Shown: positions 27,002 to 34,905 of the stretch, piece by piece
Position numbering within the stretch: the first letter of the stretch is position 1
Layout: every line of letters begins with the position of its first letter
Position numbers and translations under genes: made by a program
Assembly: GCF_015352985.1 (NCBI RefSeq)
Contig: NZ_JACYXF010000010.1
Location: 62,001-126,000, forward strand
Reading direction: 5' to 3'
Length of the DNA: 64,000 nt
Source of the DNA: Noviherbaspirillum malthae
Lineage (GTDB): Bacteria > Pseudomonadota > Gammaproteobacteria > Burkholderiales > Burkholderiaceae_D
The notes under the pieces: generated by a model
What the model saw: the letters and a program-made list of their open reading frames with translations, nothing else
What the model was told of the DNA's origin: nothing
Databases searched by the model: none

Positions 27002-27026
27002 TATGTATACGCGGATAGTATACATA
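27002..27026. promoter_or_regulatory. Perfect inverted repeat upstream of the BMP gene, candidate operator
   Basis: TATGTATAC (27002-27010) and GTATACATA (27018-27026) are perfect 9-bp arms around the 7-base spacer GCGGATA, a 25-bp site typical of a dimeric repressor. It is 255 bases upstream of the BMP start codon. A similar ACGCGGATA core occurs before xdhA. Confidence 0.55.
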
Positions 27027-27060
27027 GGGATTTTCATATTGCCGTAAAACTACTGTTGCC

Positions 27061-27098
27061 GGAACAACGGGGGCATGCCGTCATGCGTCCCCGTTCCA
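27061..27098 (-). terminator. Terminator-like hairpin after the ABC permease operon
   Basis: An imperfect hairpin (GGAA..CGGGG..GCATG pairing with CATGC..CCCCG..TTCC) lies about 33 bases past the permease stop on the minus strand. The following T-run is weak (AGTAGTTTTACGG), so termination may be partial and allow read-through into the BMP gene. Confidence 0.4.
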
Positions 27099-27130
27099 GG
27101 ATATGCGCCGAAGCGGTTTGCTCAGTATGC

Positions 27131-28045
27131 TCAGTTCGGATTGAAGTTCTTCCCGAGAGAGGCCGGCATGTTGAGCTTGATCCAGTTGGCGTTGGTCGAG
27201 ATCAGCACCAGCACCAGGATGGTCGCCAGGTACGGCAGCATCGACAGCAGCTGCGAATCGATCGACACGCCGAGGCCCTGCGCATGGAAAGTCATGATCG
27301 TGACGCCGCCGAACAGGTAGGCACCGATCAGCACGCGGGCCGGACGCCAGGTGGCGAAGGTAGTCAGCGCCAGCGCGATCCAGCCGCGGCCTGCCACCAT
27401 GCCCTCCACCCACAACGGCGTATAGACCAGCGACAGGAAGGCGCCGGCCAGTCCGCAGCAGGCGCCGCCGAACAGCAGAGCGGCCAGCCGGATGCGGCGC
27501 ACGTTGTAGCCCAGCGCATGCGCCGAGGACGGCGATTCGCCGACCGCGCGCAGCACCAGCCCGGCGCGGGTGCGGTAGAGGAAGACGATAATGCCGGCGC
27601 ACAGCAGCAGCGACAGGTAGACCATGGGATGCTGGCGGAACAGCGCGGTGCCGAAGAAGGGAATATCGGACAGGAAAGGCACGGCGAATTTCGGGTTGTC
27701 CAGGCTCTTGCCCACGTAGCTGATGCCGATATAGGCGGAAGCGCCGCCGCCGAACAGCGACAGCGCCAGGCCGGTCGCATACTGGTTGGTGCCGAGCCAG
27801 ACGGTCATCAGCGCGAAGAAACCCGCCAGCAGCATGCCGGCCGCCGCGCCGGCGACGAAGCCTAAGGCAACGCTCTGGCTGTCGACCGCGACGGCAAAGC
27901 CGATTACCGCGGCCACCAGCATCATGCCCTCGGCGCCGAGGTTGACGACGCCGGATTTTTCATTGATCAGCAGGCCGAGCGCGGCCAGCATCAGCGGTGT
28001 GCCGGCGTTGATGGACGCGGCGATCAGTGGCGCGTAGGCGTCCAT
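27131..28045 (-). CDS. ABC transporter permease, nucleoside/purine type (second permease)
   Basis: A 304-residue inner-membrane permease of the BPD_transp_2 (LivH/RbsC-like) family with about eight to ten hydrophobic helices. INEKSGVVNLGAEGMMLVAAVIGFAV near residue 28 is the conserved motif of the second permease in BMP-dependent importers (YufQ type). It overlaps the upstream permease by one base (TAATG), so the two are translationally coupled and probably form a heterodimer. It acts with the ATPase at 29099-30631 and the BMP protein at 25659-26747. Confidence 0.9.
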   Translation of the reverse strand: MDAYAPLIAASINAGTPLMLAALGLLINEKSGVVNLGAEGMMLVAAVIGFAVAVDSQSVALGFVAGAAAGMLLAGFFALMTVWLGTNQYATGLALSLFGGGASAYIGISYVGKSLDNPKFAVPFLSDIPFFGTALFRQHPMVYLSLLLCAGIIVFLYRTRAGLVLRAVGESPSSAHALGYNVRRIRLAALLFGGACCGLAGAFLSLVYTPLWVEGMVAGRGWIALALTTFATWRPARVLIGAYLFGGVTIMTFHAQGLGVSIDSQLLSMLPYLATILVLVLISTNANWIKLNMPASLGKNFNPN

Positions 28046-29106
28046 TATTTCCTCCAGCTCAATTTATAGTGGATCAGCACGTCGCAGGCCAGCAGCGAGA
28101 ACAGCAGGATGCCCTGGAACACGCCGGTGATCGCGTTGGGCATGCCCAGGCGCGATTGCGACAATTCGCCGCCGATGTAGAACAGCGCCATGATGAAGCT
28201 CGAGAACACGACGCCGATCGGATGCAGGCGGCCGACATAGGCCACGATGATGGCGGCAAAGCCGTAGCCGGGCGAGACGCTGGGCGTGAGCTGGCCGATC
28301 GGTCCCAGCACTTCGGCGGTGCCGGCCAGGCCGGCGAGGCCGCCGCAGACCAGCATCGAGGTCCACAGCGCCTTGCGCGAGGAAAATCCCGCATAGCGCG
28401 CCGCCGCCGGCGCCATGCCGCCGACCTGCAGACGGTAGCCGGCGAAGCTGCGCGCCAGGAACAGCCAGCCCAGCAGCGAAGCAGCCAGCGCCATCACGAT
28501 GCCGAGGTGCAGCCGGGTGCCGGCGATGACGTTGGGCAGCAGGAAGCCGTCGGAAAGCATGCGCGACTGCGGAAAATTGAAGCCGTCCGGATCGCGCAGG
28601 GGTCCATGCACCAGGAGGCTCAGCAGCAGCTGCGCCACATAGACCAGCATCAGCGAGACCAGGATCTCGTTGGCATTGAAGCGGTCGCGCAGGAAAGCGG
28701 TGATCGCCGCCCATGCCATGCCGCCGGCCGCGCCGGCCAGCATGATGACGGCAATCATCAGCGCTCCCCCTCCCTCGCCATGGTCGAAGAACAGGCCGGC
28801 CGCGCCGCCGGCGATGGCGCCGACCACCAGCTGCCCTTCGGCACCGATATTGAAGACATTGGCACGGAAGCAGATGGCCAGGCCGACCGCCACCAGCAGC
28901 AGCGGCGTGACCTTGACGCCGACCTCGGCCCAGCCTTGCAGGCTCTTGATCGGTTCCAGGAAGAAAACCGACAGGCCGGTCACCGGATTCTTGCCAAGGG
29001 CAATGAAGAGCACGATGCCGCACAGCACGGTCAGCAGCACCGCGAATACCGGCGACAGCCAGGACATCAGCGACGAGGGGCTGGGCCGTTTTTCCAGCTT
29101 AAGCAT
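28045..29106 (-). CDS. ABC transporter permease, nucleoside/purine type (first permease)
   Basis: A 353-residue inner-membrane permease of the YufP/BPD_transp_2 family. It has a cytosolic N-terminus, a first membrane helix (LMSWLSPVFAVLLTVLCGIVLFIALG) and the conserved CFRANVFNIGAEGQLVVGAIAGG segment near residue 105. It overlaps the ATPase gene upstream by 8 bases and the second permease downstream by one base, so the three genes are a tight operon. Together they form the membrane pore for a BMP-type purine or nucleoside importer. Confidence 0.9.
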   Translation of the reverse strand: MLKLEKRPSPSSLMSWLSPVFAVLLTVLCGIVLFIALGKNPVTGLSVFFLEPIKSLQGWAEVGVKVTPLLLVAVGLAICFRANVFNIGAEGQLVVGAIAGGAAGLFFDHGEGGGALMIAVIMLAGAAGGMAWAAITAFLRDRFNANEILVSLMLVYVAQLLLSLLVHGPLRDPDGFNFPQSRMLSDGFLLPNVIAGTRLHLGIVMALAASLLGWLFLARSFAGYRLQVGGMAPAAARYAGFSSRKALWTSMLVCGGLAGLAGTAEVLGPIGQLTPSVSPGYGFAAIIVAYVGRLHPIGVVFSSFIMALFYIGGELSQSRLGMPNAITGVFQGILLFSLLACDVLIHYKLSWRK

Positions 29107-30631
29107 TGGCTACCTCCTGCCTTGCGGGCGCCTTGGCATCCCACAGTCCGCTCATCCATTGGCCGATCAGGTCGACCGTTGCTTGCGTACGCTTGATCGA
29201 GGGCGACATTCTTCCTTTCGCGATCACGACCAGGCGGTCGGAAATTTCAAAGAGTTCATCCAGCTCTTCCGACACCACCAGCAGCGCGCAGCCGGCGTCG
29301 CGCAGGGCGACCAGTTCGGCCCGAATCTGCGCGGCGGCGCCCACGTCCACGCCCCAGGTGGGCTGGGCCACGATTAGCACTTTGGGATTGCGCACGACTT
29401 CGCGACCGACGATGTATTTCTGCAGGTTGCCGCCCGACAGGCTGCCGGCGGTGGCCTGCGGCCCCGGCGCCTTGACCTTGAAGCGGCTGATGATGGACAC
29501 GGCCAGGTCATGAAGCGCGCCGAAGCGGATCAGGCCGCGTCCGATGGTGGAGGGATTCTGGTGCGACAGCAGGATGTTCTGGGCCAGCGAGAGGTCGGGC
29601 ACGGCGCCGCGGCCGAGACGCTCCTCGGGCACGAAGCCGAGGCCGCGCTGGCGCCGCCGGGCGGCATTCATGCGGCCGATCGGCTCGTCCTTCAGCAGGA
29701 TCATGTTCGGCGCGGCACGCGGGTCCTCGCCGGACAGCGCCGCCAGCAATTCCTGCTGGCCGTTGCCCGACACGCCGGCCACGCCGACGATTTCGCCGGC
29801 GTGAAGATCGAGGTTGATGCCTTCGAGCGAGGTGCCGAAGGGATGGCTTTTTTCCAGCGACAGGTTGCGCAGGGAAAGCATGCGTTCGCCGGGCAGGCGG
29901 TCGACCGCCTTGATCGCCGGCGGCTCGGCGCCGATCATCATGCGCGACAGGCTCGATGCGGTTTCCTGGCGCGGATCGCAGATGCCGGTCACCTTCCCGG
30001 CGCGCATCACGGTGCACTTGTCGCAGAGCGCGCGGATTTCGTCGAGCTTGTGGCTGATGTAGAGAATGCTGCAGCCCTCGGAGGCCAGCTTGCGCAGGGT
30101 TTCGAACAATTTTTCGACAGCCTGCGGCGTGAGCACCGAAGTCGGCTCGTCGAGGATGAGCAGCTGCGGCTTGGCCAGCAGCGCCCGCACGATCTCGACG
30201 CGCTGGCACTCGCCGACCGAGAGCGTGTGGACATGGCGCTGCGGTTCGAGGTCGAGGCCGTACTGGCGCGCCGTCGATTCGATGCGGCGGCTGAGTTCAT
30301 CGAGTTTGGTATCCGGGGGCAGGCCGAGGGCGATGTTTTCCGCCACGGTCAGGGTATCGAACAGCGAGAAATGCTGGAACACCATCGCGATGCCGAGCTT
30401 GCGGGCCTCTGCGGGATTGGCGATATTGACTTCCCTGCCGTTCCAGTGGACCTTGCCGGCGTCGGGCTTGACCGAGCCATAAATGATTTTCATCAGGGTC
30501 GACTTGCCGGCACCGTTCTCGCCGAGGATGGAATGGATTTCCCCCGGCAGCACGTTCAGGTCGATGCCGTCATTCGCCACGACGGAGGGGTATCGCTTGG
30601 AAATCCCGCTTAGGGTTAGGCGCGTGTCCAT
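29099..30631 (-). CDS. ABC transporter ATP-binding protein with two nucleotide-binding domains (YufO/RbsA-like)
   Basis: A 510-residue double ATPase. The first half has a complete Walker A (GENGAGKSTLMKIIYG, about residue 38), signature LSVGECQRVEIVRAL and Walker B LLILDEPTSVLT. The second half has an altered Walker A (GVSGNGQQELLAAL), signature LSGGNLQKYIVGREV and Walker B-like VLIVAQPTWGVDVG. A degenerate second P-loop is usual in the sugar/nucleoside branch (RbsA, MglA, YufO). It is first in the operon with two permeases and powers purine/nucleoside uptake. The ATG at 30631 is about 100 bases from the tandem ATATAGCGG boxes. Confidence 0.92.
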   Translation of the reverse strand: MDTRLTLSGISKRYPSVVANDGIDLNVLPGEIHSILGENGAGKSTLMKIIYGSVKPDAGKVHWNGREVNIANPAEARKLGIAMVFQHFSLFDTLTVAENIALGLPPDTKLDELSRRIESTARQYGLDLEPQRHVHTLSVGECQRVEIVRALLAKPQLLILDEPTSVLTPQAVEKLFETLRKLASEGCSILYISHKLDEIRALCDKCTVMRAGKVTGICDPRQETASSLSRMMIGAEPPAIKAVDRLPGERMLSLRNLSLEKSHPFGTSLEGINLDLHAGEIVGVAGVSGNGQQELLAALSGEDPRAAPNMILLKDEPIGRMNAARRRQRGLGFVPEERLGRGAVPDLSLAQNILLSHQNPSTIGRGLIRFGALHDLAVSIISRFKVKAPGPQATAGSLSGGNLQKYIVGREVVRNPKVLIVAQPTWGVDVGAAAQIRAELVALRDAGCALLVVSEELDELFEISDRLVVIAKGRMSPSIKRTQATVDLIGQWMSGLWDAKAPARQEVANA

Positions 30632-31206
30632 GTCTCACTCTTTGTGCGAGCTGCTGAAACCATCATGTTAGTAGCTCTCTTATCAATATTTTTATTGTTC
30701 GCAAAAATTACAGGAAAAAAAGTTCATCCAATATAGCGGCCGCTGTATGGCTGCTATAGAAACAGCAATATAGCGGTACCGCAGCCGGTCGGTCGTTTTC
30801 AACGCAGCGCGATGCCGGCTTGCGGCTGCACCGCGACGGCGCAGAAGTATAAATCGAATGCACGCAATCATGCTTGCGTGCACTTTTTTGCATACCCTCT
30901 TTTAGCGCATCCCAACCGTTTTACCCGATACCGTCATATGTCCCGAGCCATATGCAAGATATCGGCCAAGCGATATCCCGTCTGCATCTTTCTATAGGAC
31001 ATTACTGCTCGCGCTTCGACAAGTTAAATAACATCCATGCGCATGGAGATATGATCAGGCGCAAGATCGGCGGCCAGGCAGCATGAATTGCGTTTCAAAC
31101 GAGCTGCCGAATACATGACACACGGATGCGATCATTTGATGCCGCTGAATGCCGAGGCGCGAAGCGATGACAACAATGCAACAGCGACACCCACAGGAGA
31201 AGAGAG
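30632..31206. promoter_or_regulatory. 575-base divergent control region between the ABC operon and the NCS2 permease gene
   Basis: No gene is apparent. The region contains the tandem ATATAGCGG elements (30729-30776), a GATATCG/CGATATC dyad (30958-30977, 6-base spacer) and an AT-rich stretch next to the ABC gene that may contain its promoter. The length suggests regulation of both purine-uptake systems from one site. Confidence 0.5.
30729..30776. promoter_or_regulatory. Two copies of CAATATAGCGG, the first within a near-palindrome
   Basis: CAATATAGCGG occurs at 30729-30739 and 30766-30776, 37 bases apart. The first copy continues into ATATAGCGG/CCGCTGTAT (30731-30748), an 18-bp palindrome with one mismatch per arm. 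The second is followed by TACCGCAGCC. Repeated half-sites about 100-150 bases upstream of the ABC operon suggest a repressor or activator site; the protein is unknown. Confidence 0.5.
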
Positions 31207-32508
31207 ATGAGTTTGATGGAGCGGTACTTTAAGCTGAAGGAACAGGGGACGGACGTAAAGACGGAACTGCTGGCCGGCCTCACCACCTTCCTCACGATGG
31301 CCTACATCATTTTCGTGAACCCCTCCATCCTCGGCGACGCCGGCATGCCCAAGGATGCGGTGTTCGTCGCCACCTGCATCGCGGCGGCGCTCGGCACCCT
31401 GATCATGGGGCTGTATGCGAACTATCCGATCGCGCTGGCGCCGGGCATGGGCCTGAATGCCTATTTTGCCTACAGCGTGGTCAAGGGCATGGGCTATACC
31501 TGGGAAGCGGCGCTGGGCGCGGTCTGCATTTCCGGCATTCTGTTCCTGATCATCAGCATCCTGCGCATCCGGGAAATGATCGTCAACGGCATTCCGCATT
31601 CGATACGGACCGCGATCACCGCCGGCATCGGCCTCTTCCTTGCCATCATCTCGCTGAAGAACGCGGGCATCATCGCTCCTCATCCGGCGACCTACATCAC
31701 TCTCGGCAACCTGCATGCGGCGGCGCCGATCATGGCCATCGTCGGCTTCTTCCTGATCGTCGCGCTCGATCGCCTGAAAGTGCGCGGCGCGATCCTGATC
31801 GGCATCATCGCGGTGACGGTGCTCAGCTTTTTCTTCGGCGGGAACAAGTTCGCCGGCATCGTCTCGGCGCCGCCGTCCATCGACCCGACCCTGTTCAAGC
31901 TCGACATTTCGTCGGCGCTTTCGATCGGCATCCTGAACGTGGTGCTGGTGTTCTTCCTGGTCGAGCTGTTCGATGCGACCGGCACCCTGATGGGCGTGGC
32001 CAACCGCGCCGGCCTGCTCAAGGAAGGCAAGATGGACCGCCTCAACAAGGCCCTGATGGCCGACAGCACCGCCATCGTCGGCGGCGCCTTTCTCGGCACC
32101 TCGAGTACTACCGCCTATATCGAGAGCGCGGCTGGCGTGCAGGCCGGCGGCCGCACCGGCCTGACGGCCGTGGCCGTGGCCGTGCTGTTCCTGGCCTGCC
32201 TGTTCATCGCTCCGCTGGCCGGCGCAGTCCCTGCCTATGCGACCGCCCCCGCCCTGTTCTACGTGTCCTGCCTGATGCTGCGCGAACTGGCCGATATCGA
32301 CTGGGACGACACCACCGAGAGCGTGCCGGCGGTGATCACCGCCCTGCTGATGCCGTTCACCTATTCCATCGCCAACGGCGTGGCCTTCGGCTTCATCGCC
32401 TATTCCGGCCTCAAGCTGTTCACCGGCCGCGCCAAGGAAGTGCCGGTGATCGTCTGGATCATCGCGGCGATCTTCATTTTCCGCTATGTCTATCTCGGCG
32501 CGGAATAG
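31207..32508 (+). CDS. NCS2-family purine permease (AzgA/PbuG-like)
   Basis: A 433-residue inner-membrane permease of the AzgA-like branch of NCS2, which imports adenine, guanine and hypoxanthine by proton symport. Recognisable are the N-terminal TDVKTELLAGLTTFLTMAYIIFVNPSIL, GLYANYPIALAPGMGLNAYFAYSVV, the helix-8 region FLVELFDATGTLMGVANRAG and GTSSTTAYIESAAGVQAGGRTGLTA. A good Shine-Dalgarno (GGAGAAGAGAG) precedes the ATG at 31207. It is divergent from the purine/nucleoside ABC operon and followed by xanthine dehydrogenase genes, consistent with purine salvage and breakdown. Specificity between purines cannot be read directly. Confidence 0.93.
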   Translation: MSLMERYFKLKEQGTDVKTELLAGLTTFLTMAYIIFVNPSILGDAGMPKDAVFVATCIAAALGTLIMGLYANYPIALAPGMGLNAYFAYSVVKGMGYTWEAALGAVCISGILFLIISILRIREMIVNGIPHSIRTAITAGIGLFLAIISLKNAGIIAPHPATYITLGNLHAAAPIMAIVGFFLIVALDRLKVRGAILIGIIAVTVLSFFFGGNKFAGIVSAPPSIDPTLFKLDISSALSIGILNVVLVFFLVELFDATGTLMGVANRAGLLKEGKMDRLNKALMADSTAIVGGAFLGTSSTTAYIESAAGVQAGGRTGLTAVAVAVLFLACLFIAPLAGAVPAYATAPALFYVSCLMLRELADIDWDDTTESVPAVITALLMPFTYSIANGVAFGFIAYSGLKLFTGRAKEVPVIVWIIAAIFIFRYVYLGAE

Positions 32509-32541
32509 TTTTTCGAATCGATAGCACCCGACGCAAGGCAG

Positions 32542-32575
32542 AAGCCGGCCAGCCGCCGGCTTTTGTCTTTCCTCC
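32542..32575 (+). terminator. Rho-independent terminator after the NCS2 permease gene
   Basis: AAGCCGGC (32542-32549) and GCCGGCTT (32555-32562) pair perfectly around a CAGCC loop, followed by TTGTCTTTCC. It ends the permease transcript 33 bases after the stop. Confidence 0.8.
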
Positions 32576-32729
32576 CCCTGCTCCGCGTTTGATGCCAGGA
32601 CTTTCAAAGAGGCCATCCATCAGCCGTTCGGCACGGTGCTTGCATCCGGCTTGGCCTCGCGTCCGGACCGCCGGAAAGGCGGCTGCGACGGCTGTTGTTT
32701 CACGATGTTTTTGCTATAAGGAGGCCAAC

Positions 32730-33014
32730 ATGGCGACATTGACCCATGGCGAACGACGCCATATTCCCGATCGCAGGAACGGGACAACGCAAGTGCACAG
32801 CGAGAAACGGATGAAGGCCCTGGAGTGGATTCCGATGTTGCTGCTGATCATCGGCGGTATCAACTGGGGATTGGTGGGCTTGTTCAACGTTGATCTGGTG
32901 GCGATGATTTTCGGTGAGGGAAGCAGGATAGCGCGGGTGGTCTATGCGCTGGTCGGGTTGTCGGCGCTGTACTCCCTGTACCTGAGCACGAGGATGTCGA
33001 GCAGACAGGTTTGA
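32730..33014 (+). CDS. DUF378 small membrane protein
   Basis: A 94-residue protein with a polar N-terminus of about 28 residues and the DUF378 domain from about residue 29. It reads MKALEWIPMLLLIIGGINWGLVGL, then an FNVDLVAMIFG segment and a second membrane helix (VVYALVGLSALYSLYL). The family has no established function. A strong Shine-Dalgarno (AAGGAGG at 32717-32723) fixes the ATG at 32730. Neighbouring purine genes are separated by a terminator before and a long spacer after, so it is probably not part of that pathway. Confidence 0.85.
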   Translation: MATLTHGERRHIPDRRNGTTQVHSEKRMKALEWIPMLLLIIGGINWGLVGLFNVDLVAMIFGEGSRIARVVYALVGLSALYSLYLSTRMSSRQV

Positions 33015-33397
33015 GCAGGTTTGGACCACCGCCGGAAAGGCTCCTTGCCTTTCCGGCAACTTCGCTGACGCTTCACCTCCCCTATTTTTCCCTTCTTCAC
33101 CGCAGGTCCAGCCGCGCAGCAGATACTGCAGCGCTATATGCACGCGGATATACCAACTATGCGCGTTGCACACTAACAGGGCGGCAGCATTCTTGCATGA
33201 TAAAAGCGGAAACGAGCGTCCGGCAAAGAGGCAAAATTTGCGCAGGACCTTGTATTTGGCACAAACGGGCATGGCGCGGTTAACCATATTGCAGGTTTCG
33301 GATACTCAACATCAGCATGTCCTTATAGCTGGAACGACGACCGATGCTAACCTAGCGTTACAAAATCCTGCATCCAATACGCAAAGGCGGAGAGAGC
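33015..33397. promoter_or_regulatory. 383-base region upstream of xdhA, no gene seen
   Basis: This should contain the xdh promoter. At 33142-33150 it has ACGCGGATA inside a weak dyad (TATAT at 33135-33139 and ATATA at 33148-33152). The same nine bases form the centre of the 27002-27026 inverted repeat upstream of the BMP gene. Confidence 0.4.
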
Positions 33398-34882
33398 ATG
33401 TCGCAACCCATACGTTTCTTTTATCGCGGTGAAGTCCAGACCATCTCGAATGTGCCGCCGACACAGACCATCCTGCAGCATGTGCGCGAGCATCATCACT
33501 GCACCGGCACCAAGGAAGGTTGTGCCGAAGGTGACTGCGGCGCATGCACGGTCGTGATCGGCGAGCTCAGGAACGACCGCACCGTCGAACTCAAGTCCGT
33601 CAATTCCTGCATCCAGTTCGTTCCCACGCTCGACGGCAAGGCGCTGTTCACCGTGGAAGACATGAAGCAGGCCGGCGGCGAACTGCATCCGGTGCAGCAG
33701 GCCCTGGTGGACTGCCACGGCTCCCAATGCGGCTTCTGCACGCCCGGTTTCGTGATGTCGCTGTGGGGCCTGTACCTGAAGCAGGAAGGCAAGTCCTGCG
33801 CGCCGCAGCGCAAGGAAATCGACGACACGCTCTCCGGCAACCTCTGCCGCTGCACCGGCTACCGCCCCATCATCGACGCCGCCCAGCGCATGCTGGAATT
33901 GCCCAAGGTGCAGTTCGACCGCGAAGCGCTCTCGGCTTCGCTGCAGGCCATCCAGCGCCAGGAGATGCTGACCTATACCTTCGAGGGCCAGTCCTTCCAT
34001 GTGCCGACCACGCTGGAGCAATTGGTTGCCATCCGCGCCGAAAAGCCCGGCGCGACCATCCTGTCGGGCTCCACCGACGTCGGCCTGTGGGTCACCAAGC
34101 AGATGCGCAATCTAGGCGACATCATCTACATCAACCAGGTCGCCGAACTGCAGACCCTGGCGGAAAAAGACGGCCAGCTGGAAATCGGCGCCGCCGTCAC
34201 GCTCAACGATGCCTATGCCGCGCTGGCGAAGCACTATCCGCAGGAGCTGTCCGAATTGTGGCAGCGCTTTGCCTCGCTGCCGATCCGCAATGCCGGCACG
34301 CTCGGCGGCAATGTCGCCAACGGCTCGCCCATCGGCGACTCGGCGCCCTGGCTGATCGCGCTCGGCGCGCAGATCGTCCTGCAGGGCAAGGACGGCCAGC
34401 GCAGCATGCCGCTGGAAGCCTTCTATCTCGATTATCAGAAAAAGGATTTGCGTCCGGAAGAAGTGGTGACCGCAGTGCGCGTGCCGCTGCCCCAGGCCAA
34501 TCAACAGGGCGAGCGCCGCTTCCGCACCTACAAGCTCGCCAAGCGCTTCGACCAGGATATTTCCGCGGTATGCGCCGCCTTTTGCATCAGCCTCGACGGC
34601 AATGTGATCAGGGAGGCACGCATCGCCTTCGGCGGCATGGCCGCCACCTCGCGCCGTGCGCCGCGCGCCGAAGCCGCGCTCAATGGCCGCGAGTGGAACG
34701 AAGCCGCACTCAATGATGCCATGGCCGCACTCGCGCAGGATTACACGCCGCTGACCGACATGCGCGCCAGCAGCGCCTACCGGATGAAGACCGCACAAAA
34801 CCTGCTGCGCCGCTTCTGGTACGAGACACGGACCGACGCGCCGCTGGCCGCCGATGCCGTCAATGCCTTCGCCTGCGCCTGA
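33398..34882 (+). CDS. xdhA: Xanthine dehydrogenase small subunit (2Fe-2S and FAD)
   Basis: The 494-residue iron-sulfur/flavin subunit of xanthine dehydrogenase. The N-terminal plant-type 2Fe-2S domain has the CTGTKEGCAEGDCGAC cysteine pattern (about residues 34-49). The second 2Fe-2S domain has CGFCTPGF (about 110-117) and CRCTGYRPI (about 150-158). The FAD domain follows from about 190 (ATILSGSTDVGLWV, LGGNVANGSPIGDSAPWL). It passes electrons from the molybdenum site of XdhB to NAD+. xdhB follows after 23 bases, then xdhC and guaD, so all four are probably one operon. Confidence 0.95.
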   Translation: MSQPIRFFYRGEVQTISNVPPTQTILQHVREHHHCTGTKEGCAEGDCGACTVVIGELRNDRTVELKSVNSCIQFVPTLDGKALFTVEDMKQAGGELHPVQQALVDCHGSQCGFCTPGFVMSLWGLYLKQEGKSCAPQRKEIDDTLSGNLCRCTGYRPIIDAAQRMLELPKVQFDREALSASLQAIQRQEMLTYTFEGQSFHVPTTLEQLVAIRAEKPGATILSGSTDVGLWVTKQMRNLGDIIYINQVAELQTLAEKDGQLEIGAAVTLNDAYAALAKHYPQELSELWQRFASLPIRNAGTLGGNVANGSPIGDSAPWLIALGAQIVLQGKDGQRSMPLEAFYLDYQKKDLRPEEVVTAVRVPLPQANQQGERRFRTYKLAKRFDQDISAVCAAFCISLDGNVIREARIAFGGMAATSRRAPRAEAALNGREWNEAALNDAMAALAQDYTPLTDMRASSAYRMKTAQNLLRRFWYETRTDAPLAADAVNAFACA

Positions 34883-34905
34883 ACCGCGGGGAAAGAGAGA
34901 TCAAG

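Larger units (their letters stand above)
26748..27130. other. 383-base intergenic region upstream of the BMP gene
   Basis: The region separates the permease gene from the BMP gene. It holds a terminator-like hairpin next to the permease stop (27061-27098) and the inverted repeat at 27002-27026. I see no gene. Confidence 0.6.

Noticed and set aside
30632..31206. Purine riboswitch before the NCS2 permease or ABC operon
   Set aside because: I could not find the conserved three-way junction sequence of purine riboswitches; the region shows protein-type dyads instead.
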